NCBI GenBank assembly: GCA_002422395.1
Contig: DIUY01000009.1
Coordinates: 62,306-126,305, forward strand
Length of the DNA stretch: 64,000 bases
Direction: 5' to 3'
Source: Methylococcaceae bacterium UBA6146
GTDB lineage: Bacteria; Pseudomonadota; Gammaproteobacteria; Methylococcales; Methylomonadaceae
Shown: in pieces, positions 15,192-23,526 of the stretch
How positions within the stretch are numbered: the stretch's first letter is position 1
Layout: each line of letters opens with the position of its first letter
Notes under the pieces: generated by a model
The model's database searches: none
Seen by the model: only the letters and a program-made list of their open reading frames with translations
What the model was told of the DNA's origin: nothing
Translations under genes and position numbers: made by a program

Positions 15192-17609
15192 TCAAACAAC
15201 ACACCCAATCCGCTGTTCAGTGTCCAACACCAGCTGTGTCGTCTGCAACACAGTATCGGGGTTCAAACTCATCGAATCCATGCCGATTTCCACTAGGAAC
15301 TGCGCCATTTCGGGGTAATCCGACGGCGCTTGGCCGCATAGGCCACAATGTTTGCCATTGCGTTTTGAGCCTTCCACGGCAAGCCGGATCATTTCTTTAA
15401 CGCCCGCATCCCGTTCGTCAAAATCCTCGGCAAGGATGGCGGAATCGCGGTCCACGCCCAAGGTCAGTTGGGTCAAATCATTGGAGCCTATGGAAAAGCC
15501 GTCGAAATGTTCGGAAAAGGCGTCAATCTGGATGACGTTGTTGGGAATTTCACACATCACATAGATTTCCAGACCGTTTTCACCGCGTTTTAAGCCCAGT
15601 TGCGCCATGTAATCCAGGACTTTTTTAGCCTCCTGCACACGGCGGCAAAAAGGGATCATCAAAATGACATTAGTCAGGCCCATGTCATCCCGCACCTGTT
15701 TCATGGCCGCACATTCCAGGGCAAAACCTTCTGCATAAGCGGGGTGCGTGTAGCGTGACGCGCCACGGAAACCGATCATCGGGTTGGCCTCATTAAACTC
15801 AAACCATTGGCCGCCCAATAACGTGGCGTATTCGTTGGATTTAAAGTCGGACATCCGCACCACGACGGGTTTGGGATAAAACGCGGCGGCAATAGTGCCT
15901 ACGCCTTCCGCCAGTTTTTCGATGAAAAAGATTGCAGGGCTTGGGTAGTTGTGGGTGAGTTGTTGCAGTTGTTGCAGCTCATCGGCGTCTTGCACCCGCT
16001 CAGGGTGTATCAGCGCCATCGGATGTGCTTTGATGTATTCGGTGATAATGAATTCCATCCGCGCCAAGCCTACGCCGTCATTAGGCAGAAAGCTGGTCTT
16101 AAAGGCGAGTTCGGGGTTGCCGATGTTGAGCATTATTTTAGTTTTTGGGTGTTTCAGGCCGGATAAATCAGTGGTTTTAATCTCGAAATCCAAAATGCCG
16201 TCGTAGACTTTGCCGACATCGCCTTCTGCGCAAGAAACCGTCACCGGCGTGTTGTTTTTGATTGCCGTCGTGGCATTGTCGCAACCAATCACTGCCGGAA
16301 CGCCCAGTTCCCTAGAAATGATCGCCGCATGGCAGGTGCGCCCGCCACGGTTAGTGACGATTGCCGAGGCGATTTTCATCACCGGTTCCCAGTCTGGCGT
16401 GGTCATGTCGGCAACTAGCACGTCGCCCGCTTTAAAACTGCCCAGTTGTTCCAGGTTATTGATGATACGCGCATTGCCCGTGGCGATTTTACTGCCGACC
16501 GAATGTCCAGTGATGACGGGCGTCGCCTTGCTTTTGAGGATGTATTGTTCCAACACCATGCCGTTTGCTTGTGACACCACGGTTTCAGGACGCGCCTGGA
16601 CGATATACAGCTCGCCGTCAATGCCGTCTTTGGCCCACTCCATATCCATCGGTTTGGCTTGCCCGGCTTTGGCGCTGTAATGCTTTTCTATTTTGATGGC
16701 GTAGTCTGCCAGAGTGAGCACGTCGTCATCGGTCAGGCAAAAACGGTTGCGTTCTTGGGCAGAGGTTGCAATATTTCGGGTAGGTTCGCGGGTGCTGCCA
16801 TCGCTGTACACCATTTTTATTTTTTTTGCGCCCAATGTGCGCCTTAACACGGCGCGGTGGCCTTGGGCAAAAGTTGGTTTATGCACATAAAATTCATCTG
16901 GGTCAACCGCACCTTGCACGACATTTTCGCCAAGACCATAGGCGCCCGTGATAAACACCACGTCGCTAAAACCGGATTCGGTGTCCAGCGAAAACATCAC
17001 GCCGCTGGCGTCGAGGTCGGAGCGCACCATTTTCATAATGCCTATTGATAGCGCCAGTTTGAAATGGTCGAAACCCTGGTCGATGCGGTAATGGATGGCA
17101 CGGTCGGTGAACAGGCTGGCAAAACAGTGTTTGCAGGCTTCGAGCAAGGCTTGTTCGCCGCGTATATTAAGGTAAGTGTCCTGTTGCCCTGCAAAACTCG
17201 CGGTCGGCAAATCTTCGGCGGTGGCAGAGCTGCGCACCGCCACGCTTAAATCATCACCATATTGCTGTTGTAATTGCGCGAAAGCGGCAATGATCTGTGT
17301 CGTCAGGTCTTCCGGCAAGGTCGCGGCATAGATGATTTCTCGCGCTTTACGCGCCCGTTTGGCAAGATCGGCGACATCATCCGGGTTTAGGCCATCCAGT
17401 GCCTGGTGCAAGGCTTCCCAGCCGTTGGCTTGGTCCAAAACATAGCGGTACGCTTCGGCGGTCACGGCGAAACCGTTGGGGATTTTTATGCCTTGCGGCG
17501 CCAATTCCCGATACATTTCCCCCAGTGACGCATTTTTTCCGCCGACCAGCGGGACATCATCAATTGTTAATTCATTAAACCAGCGGATATAGTTTGTTTG
17601 TTCAGACAT
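15192..17609 (-). CDS. ppsA: Phosphoenolpyruvate synthase
   Basis: An 805-residue cytoplasmic enzyme making PEP from pyruvate and ATP (pyruvate, water dikinase). The N-terminal ATP-binding domain begins FNELTIDDVPLVGGKNASLG and contains VRSSATAEDLPTASFAGQQD. The swivelling phosphohistidine domain has TNRGGRTCHAAIISRELGVP, and the C-terminal PEP/pyruvate barrel has LARMEFIITEYI and the end motif GLCGQAPSDYPEMAQFLVE. The start MSEQTNYIRW at 17609 is preceded by AAAGGGGAA; the longer version adds only an unlikely leader. It fits gluconeogenic carbon flow together with fbp at 29127. Confidence 0.96.
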   Translation of the reverse strand: MSEQTNYIRWFNELTIDDVPLVGGKNASLGEMYRELAPQGIKIPNGFAVTAEAYRYVLDQANGWEALHQALDGLNPDDVADLAKRARKAREIIYAATLPEDLTTQIIAAFAQLQQQYGDDLSVAVRSSATAEDLPTASFAGQQDTYLNIRGEQALLEACKHCFASLFTDRAIHYRIDQGFDHFKLALSIGIMKMVRSDLDASGVMFSLDTESGFSDVVFITGAYGLGENVVQGAVDPDEFYVHKPTFAQGHRAVLRRTLGAKKIKMVYSDGSTREPTRNIATSAQERNRFCLTDDDVLTLADYAIKIEKHYSAKAGQAKPMDMEWAKDGIDGELYIVQARPETVVSQANGMVLEQYILKSKATPVITGHSVGSKIATGNARIINNLEQLGSFKAGDVLVADMTTPDWEPVMKIASAIVTNRGGRTCHAAIISRELGVPAVIGCDNATTAIKNNTPVTVSCAEGDVGKVYDGILDFEIKTTDLSGLKHPKTKIMLNIGNPELAFKTSFLPNDGVGLARMEFIITEYIKAHPMALIHPERVQDADELQQLQQLTHNYPSPAIFFIEKLAEGVGTIAAAFYPKPVVVRMSDFKSNEYATLLGGQWFEFNEANPMIGFRGASRYTHPAYAEGFALECAAMKQVRDDMGLTNVILMIPFCRRVQEAKKVLDYMAQLGLKRGENGLEIYVMCEIPNNVIQIDAFSEHFDGFSIGSNDLTQLTLGVDRDSAILAEDFDERDAGVKEMIRLAVEGSKRNGKHCGLCGQAPSDYPEMAQFLVEIGMDSMSLNPDTVLQTTQLVLDTEQRIGCVV

Positions 17610-17811
17610 AGTGTTCCCCTTTAGCGCATCAACGCAGGTTATTGGCAAGTGTTTAGTCCAGTTGATAGTTTAATCCCATGAAAAACAAAAAGCTTAAAAA
17701 AAGGGGGTTAGCGTATGCAAACAATAACGGCGGCTTGGTTTGTTGAGTTGGCTATGATGGGTTTTATGGCTGGCTTTAGTGTACAAAACCAACAATCAAG
17801 CACTTACGGGT

Positions 17812-17857
17812 TTTTCCACAATTCCTGTGGATAACTCTGTGCATAATAACTGGATAA
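17812..17857. promoter_or_regulatory. Cluster of DnaA-box-like sequences beside an AT-rich stretch
   Basis: Within 46 bases there is one perfect 9-mer TGTGGATAA (17826-17834), the near-matches TTTTCCACA (17812-17820) and TGTGCATAA (17838-17846), and CTGGATAA (17850-17857). About 75 bases rich in A/T follow (17881-17955). The flanks, ppsA and a marR gene, are not the usual oriC neighbours, so this may be a titration or regulatory site rather than an origin. Otherwise 17610-18054 holds no gene. Confidence 0.35.
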
Positions 17858-18054
17858 CAGCCTTAAGTAGTGGTAACTGCTGTTTCTTTGTCAAATTGTA
17901 GTATTTTTATACAAAAATTAATTTTTGATAAAAATCAATAAGTTATTTTATTTTTGCAATGTGTGGGCGGCTGTCTTTGGCGGATTATGGGGGCGGTAGC
18001 ACAATAAAACCAATTTGTGTATAACATCGCCTGATTAATTTTTCTGTCATTAAT

Positions 18055-18398
18055 TTAGCAGCGCCCCGTAACATATTTATCGCTAAACAACCACCCGCTA
18101 AAACACGATGGGTTTAAATAAACGACTGAAAATTGGGGGTCATTAATTTCATTTCTCAAGCTCTGAACATGTGCATCTATGTTTTCAATTTCAGGGTAGT
18201 GGGTTAAATCTGTAATTTTAGTTCGTAATGTGGAGTGCAAACCTGGGTTTGCGCCTGTACAAGCCTAGGCTTGTACTCCAGCCACCAGATTTAACCCACT
18301 ACCAATTTCAGTAAAGCCAGAAAAATCATCTTCCTGATTAGGATAAATATAAAAATATTTATATAATACCTTTTGCTTATTATATAGAGTTACTGTTA
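18055..18398 (-). pseudogene. Gene remnant interrupted by a family A MITE
   Basis: On the minus strand a reading frame enters from the marR 5' end and ends at 18055. The MITE at 18195-18303 cuts it. If the element and one copy of its 8-bp duplication are removed, the frame joins as DDFSGFTEI to ENIDAHVQSLRNEIND without a shift, and about 80 residues remain ending SGWLFSDKYVTGRC. No start codon is left at its upstream end, which has been replaced by the marR gene region. I do not recognise the family. The intact part downstream of the MITE would otherwise look like a 61-codon ORF whose first residues come from the repeat. Confidence 0.6.
18195..18303. mobile_element. Family A palindromic MITE, copy 2
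   Basis: A 109-bp element almost identical to copy 1, flanked by the perfect direct repeat AATTTCAG (18187-18194 and 18304-18311). Its position inside a former reading frame gives direct evidence of transposition. Confidence 0.93.
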
Positions 18399-18818
18399 AT
18401 GCACTCCAAATTTGGATTTTTAAGCTACGAAATCAGCCACACCATTCGGCAACGCTTTAACAAAGAAGCGGAACATATTGGCTTCACTCATGCCCAGTGG
18501 CGGGCGTTGGTGCATTTATCTGAAAATGAAAATTGTAGGCAAATTGATTTAGCTGAAATTCTGGAAATCAAGCCGATTACGCTAGTCAGGCAGATTGACT
18601 TACTCGAAGAATCGGGTTGGGTTCGCCGCAACAAGGATAGCGAAGACCGCCGCGCTTATCGGTTGGAACTTACGCCCAAAGCACACGCCATCATGCAAGA
18701 ACTCTGGAAAATTGCCGATGAGGTGGAGGCGCAAGTCCTTAAGGCTTTAACCCCACAAGAGCGGCAATTGATGACGGCGTTACTGGAGCGTGTAAAAAAT
18801 AGTGTTTGTAACGGTTGA
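18399..18818 (+). CDS. MarR-family transcriptional regulator
   Basis: A 139-residue winged-helix regulator. The N-terminal helix (LSYEISHTIRQRFNKEAEHI) dimerises. The recognition helix region reads CRQIDLAEILEIKPITLVRQIDLLEESGWV, and the wing DSEDRRAYRLELTPKA contains the DxRxxxxxLT signature. It starts at the ATG at 18399. A family C element, a family B element and then a SulP transporter gene lie downstream on the same strand. The target and ligand cannot be inferred. Confidence 0.9.
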   Translation: MHSKFGFLSYEISHTIRQRFNKEAEHIGFTHAQWRALVHLSENENCRQIDLAEILEIKPITLVRQIDLLEESGWVRRNKDSEDRRAYRLELTPKAHAIMQELWKIADEVEAQVLKALTPQERQLMTALLERVKNSVCNG

Positions 18819-18922
18819 TCCGTTAAGAAAATTTAAATGAATTCTACAAAATTTCCTTGGCAAAATTGAACCATGGTTTATGTCATGAAAAAGCCGCATT
18901 TTGTTTTACGTGCATTATTGTT

Positions 18923-19031
18923 AAGTGATTATGAATAAGTTTTTCGGCATAAAACGACTGCGCGTCCTTCACCCTCTGGGGCGCAAGTAAGGACGGGCAG
19001 TCGTAGCCCTAAAATTTTTGTGTATGTACTT
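18923..19031. mobile_element. Family C palindromic element, copy 2
   Basis: A 109-bp element from AAGTGATTATGAATAAG to GTATGTACTT. The core hairpin pairs ACGACTGCGCGTCCTT with AAGGACGGGCAGTCGT around CACCCTCTGGGGCGCAAGT. No direct repeat is seen at its borders. Confidence 0.85.
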
Positions 19032-19127
19032 ATTCACCAGCCATCCTATCTTAGCGGGCAATAGACGTGGTGCTAATTGATGCCCATCCTTGATGTTCTT
19101 GTCGGCTATGTTTTGCATAGCCTTTTG

Positions 19128-19219
19128 GGTGGCGATAAAAATGGTAATGATATTTTGGAATCAAAAAACATGTTTTTTGGCTCCGCTGTCACTTAAGCAT
19201 TTGAATGTTTACCCCTACC
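19128..19219. mobile_element. Family B palindromic MITE, copy 4 (inverted)
   Basis: A 92-bp element in the opposite orientation, with ends GGTGGCGATAAAAATGG and TGTTTACCCCTACC. The borders GCCTTTTG (19120-19127) and GCCTTTTT (19220-19227) form an 8-bp duplication with one change. It lies immediately upstream of the SulP gene and may carry or displace that gene's promoter. Confidence 0.88.
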
Positions 19220-19241
19220 GCCTTTTTTAATTTGGGCCAAA

Positions 19242-20783
19242 ATGAAAAAATATCTCGATTTATTTACCCCTTCTTCTTCAATTAACTACAAAATCGAAAT
19301 TTTGTCAGGCTTGACGGTGGCGCTGGCGTTGGTGCCGGAAGCCATTGCGTTTGCGATGATTGCCGGTGTGTCACCGCTGACGGGATTGTATGCGGCGTTC
19401 AGTATGGGCTTTATAACCTCTATTTTAGGAGGTCGCCCCGGCATGATTTCCGGCGCAACCGGTGCAGTTGCCGTGGTGATAGTGGCTTTAGCGAAAACGC
19501 ATGGCGTGGAATATATTTTTGCCACAGTGATTTTAGCCGGACTGATTCAGTTAGGCGCAGGGCTGCTTAAACTAGGTAAGTTTATTCGCCTCGTGCCGCA
19601 TCCGGTGATGTTTGGCTTTGTGAACGGTCTGGCGATTGTCATTTTTATGTCGCAATTGGCGCAATTCAAAACCCTTGGCGCTTCCGGCCAGTTGCAATGG
19701 CTCACGGGTGTGCCGCTGCTGATTATGCTGGGCTTGGTGTTATTAACTATGTTAATTATTTGGTTATTACCTAAACTGACACAGGCTGTTCCAGCCTCAT
19801 TAACGGCAATTTTGACCATTTCGGCGTTGGTTATCGGTTTTGATATCCCCACCAAAACCGTTGGTGATATTGCCAGTATTCAAGGCGGTTTCCCACCGTT
19901 TCATATTCCCGATTTACCGTTTACTCTGGAAACCTTCACCATTATTTTCCCCTACGCTGCCATTGTCGCAGGTGTGGGTTTAATCGAAAGTTTATTAACG
20001 CTCAATTTAATTGATGAAATCACTGAAACTAAAGGCAAGGGTAACAAAGAGGCAATGGCTCAAGGGTTTGCCAATGTCGTGACAGGTTTTTTTTCTGGTA
20101 TGGGCGGTTGTGCCATGATAGGTCAAAGTTTGATTAATATTTCATCAGGTGCAAGAGCCCGATTGTCAGGGATTGTGGCTTCTGTCATGTTGCTGGTGTT
20201 TATTATGTTTGCTGCTGATTTAATCGAGCGTTTGCCAATGGCGGCATTAACAGGTTTGATGATTATGGTTGCCATTGGCACGTTTGAATGGGCAAGTTTT
20301 AAAATCATTAACCGAATGCCTAAACCTGATATTTTTGTCATGGTAGTGGTTACGCTCATCACGGTGGTCTTACATAATTTAGCACTTGCGGTATTGATAG
20401 GCGTGATTATTTCAGCGTTGGTTTTTGCTTGGGAAAATGCCAGACACATTCATTCTAAACGATATGTTGATGAGAACGGGGTTAAGCATTATGAAATGGC
20501 GGGGCTGTTATTTTTTGGCTCAGTCAGTGAGTTTAATGGCAAGTTTGATGTCTTAAACGACCCAGACGAAGTGATTATTGATTTTTCAGACTGTCGCGTG
20601 GTGGATATGTCAGGGATTGAAGCTTTGAATAAATTGACTGAACGCTATGACAAAGTGGGGAAAAAATTACATCTCAAACATTTAAGCGCAGATTGTCGGC
20701 AGCTTTTGCATCATGCTAATGACATTATTGATGTCAATATTTATGAAGACCCGTCTTATAAAGTGTTGACTGATGAAATTTAG
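19242..20783 (+). CDS. SulP-family inorganic anion transporter with STAS domain
   Basis: A 513-residue inner-membrane transporter. The N-terminal signature region (SGLTVALALVPEAIAFAMIAGVSPLTGLYAAF) and about 12-14 membrane helices are followed by a C-terminal cytoplasmic STAS domain (about 410-513), seen in VIIDFSDCRVVDMSGIEALNKL. SulP proteins move sulfate, bicarbonate or other anions; the substrate cannot be told from sequence alone. The ATG at 19242 directly precedes KKYLDLFTPSSS. It is a single gene, bounded by family B and family A repeats. Confidence 0.92.
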   Translation: MKKYLDLFTPSSSINYKIEILSGLTVALALVPEAIAFAMIAGVSPLTGLYAAFSMGFITSILGGRPGMISGATGAVAVVIVALAKTHGVEYIFATVILAGLIQLGAGLLKLGKFIRLVPHPVMFGFVNGLAIVIFMSQLAQFKTLGASGQLQWLTGVPLLIMLGLVLLTMLIIWLLPKLTQAVPASLTAILTISALVIGFDIPTKTVGDIASIQGGFPPFHIPDLPFTLETFTIIFPYAAIVAGVGLIESLLTLNLIDEITETKGKGNKEAMAQGFANVVTGFFSGMGGCAMIGQSLINISSGARARLSGIVASVMLLVFIMFAADLIERLPMAALTGLMIMVAIGTFEWASFKIINRMPKPDIFVMVVVTLITVVLHNLALAVLIGVIISALVFAWENARHIHSKRYVDENGVKHYEMAGLLFFGSVSEFNGKFDVLNDPDEVIIDFSDCRVVDMSGIEALNKLTERYDKVGKKLHLKHLSADCRQLLHHANDIIDVNIYEDPSYKVLTDEI

Positions 20784-20833
20784 TGTCATTAACAGCCATT
20801 AATCCTTAGAAAATCAAATATCACTCTAAAAAG

Positions 20834-20866
20834 CCGATACCTGACCGCCGCTATTGTCGGTATCGG
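20834..20866. terminator. Hairpin after the SulP gene
   Basis: CCGATACC pairs with GGTATCGG around a 17-base loop, 50 bases after the stop codon. No T-tract follows, so this is only a possible terminator or mRNA-end structure. Confidence 0.3.
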
Positions 20867-20918
20867 TCATCAATAAACCTGTTTTAATGCCGCTAACCCC
20901 GATTAGCATGAAAAATGG

Positions 20919-21027
20919 GGTGGTGGGTTAAATCTGTAATTTTAGTTCGTAATGTGGAGTGCAAACCTAGGTTTGCGCCTGTACAAGCCTAGGCTTGTAC
21001 TCCAGCCACCAGATTTAACCCACTACC
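20919..21027. mobile_element. Family A palindromic MITE, copy 3
   Basis: A 109-bp element flanked by the perfect 8-bp duplication AAAAATGG (20911-20918 and 21028-21035). It differs from copies 1 and 2 at only a few positions (for example GGTGGTGGG at the left end). It lies between the SulP gene and the FGE-like gene; 20784-21240 holds no other gene. Confidence 0.92.
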
Positions 21028-21240
21028 AAAAATGGCAGAAAAAAGGGGGAAGGCATTGCAATTTTTTCCGTACCAACGCCTTGCAAAAACCGTCTATAAA
21101 TGATGTCACTGCTGTGCCAGTCGCCAATCCGCACAATAACGCCTAACCACTGCCGAAAGGTTGGATTCAGGATTCAGCCCAACTTTAGCATAGATAAAAT
21201 GCGATAATTGCCACCGCTCCCGAATTTAAAATTACCCCAA

Positions 21241-22302
21241 ATGGTTAGTCGCTATTTATTTTTGCCGTTGCTTGTTTGCAGGGGCGGCGTAACAAAACCC
21301 GATTTTTTTTATGGCAAAGAATGCCTTGGCCATTTATTGTTAAGCCTATCCGTTTTGTTTGTAGCCGGCACTACAGCCGCCCCGCAACCCATCACCAAAC
21401 CCGCTAGCGGGATAACAACAAAAGCCATCAAAACCTTAAAGCCGCCACGCCAACAACGTGGTGGCGCTTTGCTTCCGGCTATTGTGGACATCCCATCCGG
21501 CTGTTTTGGTATGGGTAGCCCAGAAACAGAGTTGGGGCGCAGTGACAACGAAGTGTTGCACCGGGTTTGTGTGCAAGCGTTTAAGCTGGCTAAGCATGAA
21601 GTGACCATAGCGGAATTCAAACAGTTTGTTGCCGCGACCCGCTATGTGACGGATGCGGAGCAAAACCGTGAAGAGCAGGGTTGCTGGAGTTATCAACAAA
21701 CGGCAGAAAGCCACTGGGATTGGTGGCAATGGGCCAACTGGAAAACGCCGGTTCAAGGCCATGAGTTACGCGAAGATGAGCCGGTGACCTGTGTCAGTTT
21801 TGAGGATGTGACGGCCTATATCGACTGGTTGAACAAAGAAACCGACCAACATTATCGGCTACCCACCGAAGCCGAATGGGAATATGCCGCCAGGGCAGGC
21901 ACGGCAACGGCACGTTATTGGGGCAATAATCCTGATATCGCCTGTGCGTATGCCAATGTGGCGGACGAGAGCAAATCAACTTTTGGGGTATGGTTGCAAC
22001 CGCATCATTGTGAAGACGGGCATTTTTTTTCTGTTGCCGTGACGGCGTTACATGCCAACAAGTTTGGCCTGCACAATATGCTAGGCAATGCGTGGGAATG
22101 GACTTGCTCAAGCTATGACGAAAAATATTCCGGTAAAGAAACCCGCTGCATCGTTGGCAAACCACGTTTTGAAGATATGATCGTGATCCGGGGCGGGGGC
22201 TGGAACGCCGACGCGGACCGGGCCCGTGCCGCCTATCGCAATTGGGGTACGGCTTGGTCACGCCAAGCTAATTTAGGCTTTAGGTTGGTCAGGGAATATT
22301 AA
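21241..22302 (+). CDS. Formylglycine-generating-enzyme-like (SUMF1) secreted protein
   Basis: A 353-residue protein. The ATG at 21241 is chosen over a TTG 11 codons earlier. Two hydrophobic stretches at the N-terminus (YLFLPLLVC and LLLSLSVLFVAGTTA) suggest export or membrane anchoring. From about residue 80 it follows the SUMF1/FGE fold: IPSGCFGMGSPETELGRSDNE, KHEVTIAEFKQFV, CVSFEDVTAYIDWLN, YRLPTEAEWEYAARAGT, NKFGLHNMLGNAWEWTCS and the ending RGGGWN..LGFRLVRE. The copper-binding Cys pair of true sulfatase activators is not evident near the C-terminus, so a binding or structural role is equally likely. Confidence 0.85.
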   Translation: MVSRYLFLPLLVCRGGVTKPDFFYGKECLGHLLLSLSVLFVAGTTAAPQPITKPASGITTKAIKTLKPPRQQRGGALLPAIVDIPSGCFGMGSPETELGRSDNEVLHRVCVQAFKLAKHEVTIAEFKQFVAATRYVTDAEQNREEQGCWSYQQTAESHWDWWQWANWKTPVQGHELREDEPVTCVSFEDVTAYIDWLNKETDQHYRLPTEAEWEYAARAGTATARYWGNNPDIACAYANVADESKSTFGVWLQPHHCEDGHFFSVAVTALHANKFGLHNMLGNAWEWTCSSYDEKYSGKETRCIVGKPRFEDMIVIRGGGWNADADRARAAYRNWGTAWSRQANLGFRLVREY

Positions 22303-22419
22303 AAGTTTTGCTGGAACCCTAGTCAAAAAGCCAGCATTTATAATATTATTGGATTGTGTAAGACTTGACCCGCCACACGCTTGAATTCCATTCCGATCAA
22401 TTTTATAGTGAAGTCACCC

Positions 22420-23391
22420 ATGAAAAAGCGCATCGTTCCCGCACTAATAACCGTCTCCCTAATCTATTCCAATTGCGCTTATGCGCTGACCCAAGCTCAA
22501 ATTGATGCCTTGCAAAGCCAATTATCAGCCACTAGCAAAGAGCGGGCTGCCGGTGCTACGGCGGGTTATGCCCAACTCATTGGTTTTATTTCTGATGCCT
22601 CGGTGTCGGGTTACGTCTTGGATGTGGACAATAACCAAGGCTCAGACATAAACATTGTTAAGTTGCCGTTGGATCATGAACTGGCCACGTTCGATGACAT
22701 TAAGATGTCGATACGCGGCGGTTTTAATTATGCCAGCGTCGATTCAAAAAATATTCTGGAGGGCATTTCTGCCGATACCGTCAACCCCACGTCAGAAGCC
22801 TATAGCGGGTTGGTGGGGTTATTGTTTGCCGTGCCCTTAAGTGAGCATTGGACACTGAAACCGGCGCTCGATGTCGGGATTGGCCGCATTGAAAATTCTA
22901 TTTCTTTTAATGGCGCGGATGCCTTGCAGGTAAAACCATTGGTTGATAGTTTGGTCGTCAATTGGTCAACCAACATGGTGTTGGTGAATGCTGGGCTTGG
23001 GCTTGGTTATGCGTATGCTTTCGATAAGTATAAGCTTGATGTCAAAGGCAATTATAACCACACCGTGATTTCCAGTTTTTCCGAATCCGGCACCTTTGGT
23101 GGCTTTACCGAACAGACCGATTTGCTGCATTTTGCCGTTGACCTGGCCCGTCCTTGGGGTGTCAGTTTGCTGGGTTATCCGCTAACCGGTGTGATCCATA
23201 CTGATCACACGGCTTTTTTGGGCAAAAATAGCAATGCGCTGGGTTTTTCTAACCTGAATGCTTTTGGTTATCGGGTGGAATCGGATTTCAGCAAAGATAA
23301 CTGGAAAGTCAGTTCGGCTGCATTAGGTTTCAACTATTTGACCGGCGACCATGTTGAGGGTTATGAAATCGTGTTCAACGTGGGTTTTTGA
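22420..23391 (+). CDS. Outer-membrane beta-barrel protein
   Basis: A 323-residue protein with the signal peptide MKKRIVPALITVSLIYSNCAYA; the ATG at 22420 is chosen because it starts this peptide. A short helical segment (TQAQIDALQSQLSATSKER) precedes alternating hydrophobic strands (SIRGGFNYASV, LVNAGLGLGYAYAF, KLDVKGNYNHTV). The chain ends in a terminal Phe (IVFNVGF), the signal for outer-membrane barrel assembly. The pattern resembles solitary autotransporter-like barrel domains, but I cannot confirm the family. It lies between the FGE-like gene and a large lipoprotein gene on the same strand. Confidence 0.75.
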   Translation: MKKRIVPALITVSLIYSNCAYALTQAQIDALQSQLSATSKERAAGATAGYAQLIGFISDASVSGYVLDVDNNQGSDINIVKLPLDHELATFDDIKMSIRGGFNYASVDSKNILEGISADTVNPTSEAYSGLVGLLFAVPLSEHWTLKPALDVGIGRIENSISFNGADALQVKPLVDSLVVNWSTNMVLVNAGLGLGYAYAFDKYKLDVKGNYNHTVISSFSESGTFGGFTEQTDLLHFAVDLARPWGVSLLGYPLTGVIHTDHTAFLGKNSNALGFSNLNAFGYRVESDFSKDNWKVSSAALGFNYLTGDHVEGYEIVFNVGF

Positions 23392-23526
23392 GGTTGGGTG
23401 GTGTGCTGCAGACCCGGACTGGCCCGGCGCAAAAAATAAAACATGACAGCCAACCCGCAACGCTCTATGATTTTCCCCATTTTCCAGATTCATTCCCCGT
23501 ATGACTTACGGCACAAGGTTTAAAAC

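Noticed and set aside
18055..18240. 61-codon ORF as an independent gene
   Set aside because: Its first codons are contributed by the family A repeat. It is better explained as the remnant of an interrupted gene.
22180..22302. C-terminus of the FGE-like protein as another DGR variable region
   Set aside because: It has the lectin-like ending RGGGWN..FRLVRE, but no second copy of the segment exists in the window and codon use shows no template-like pattern.
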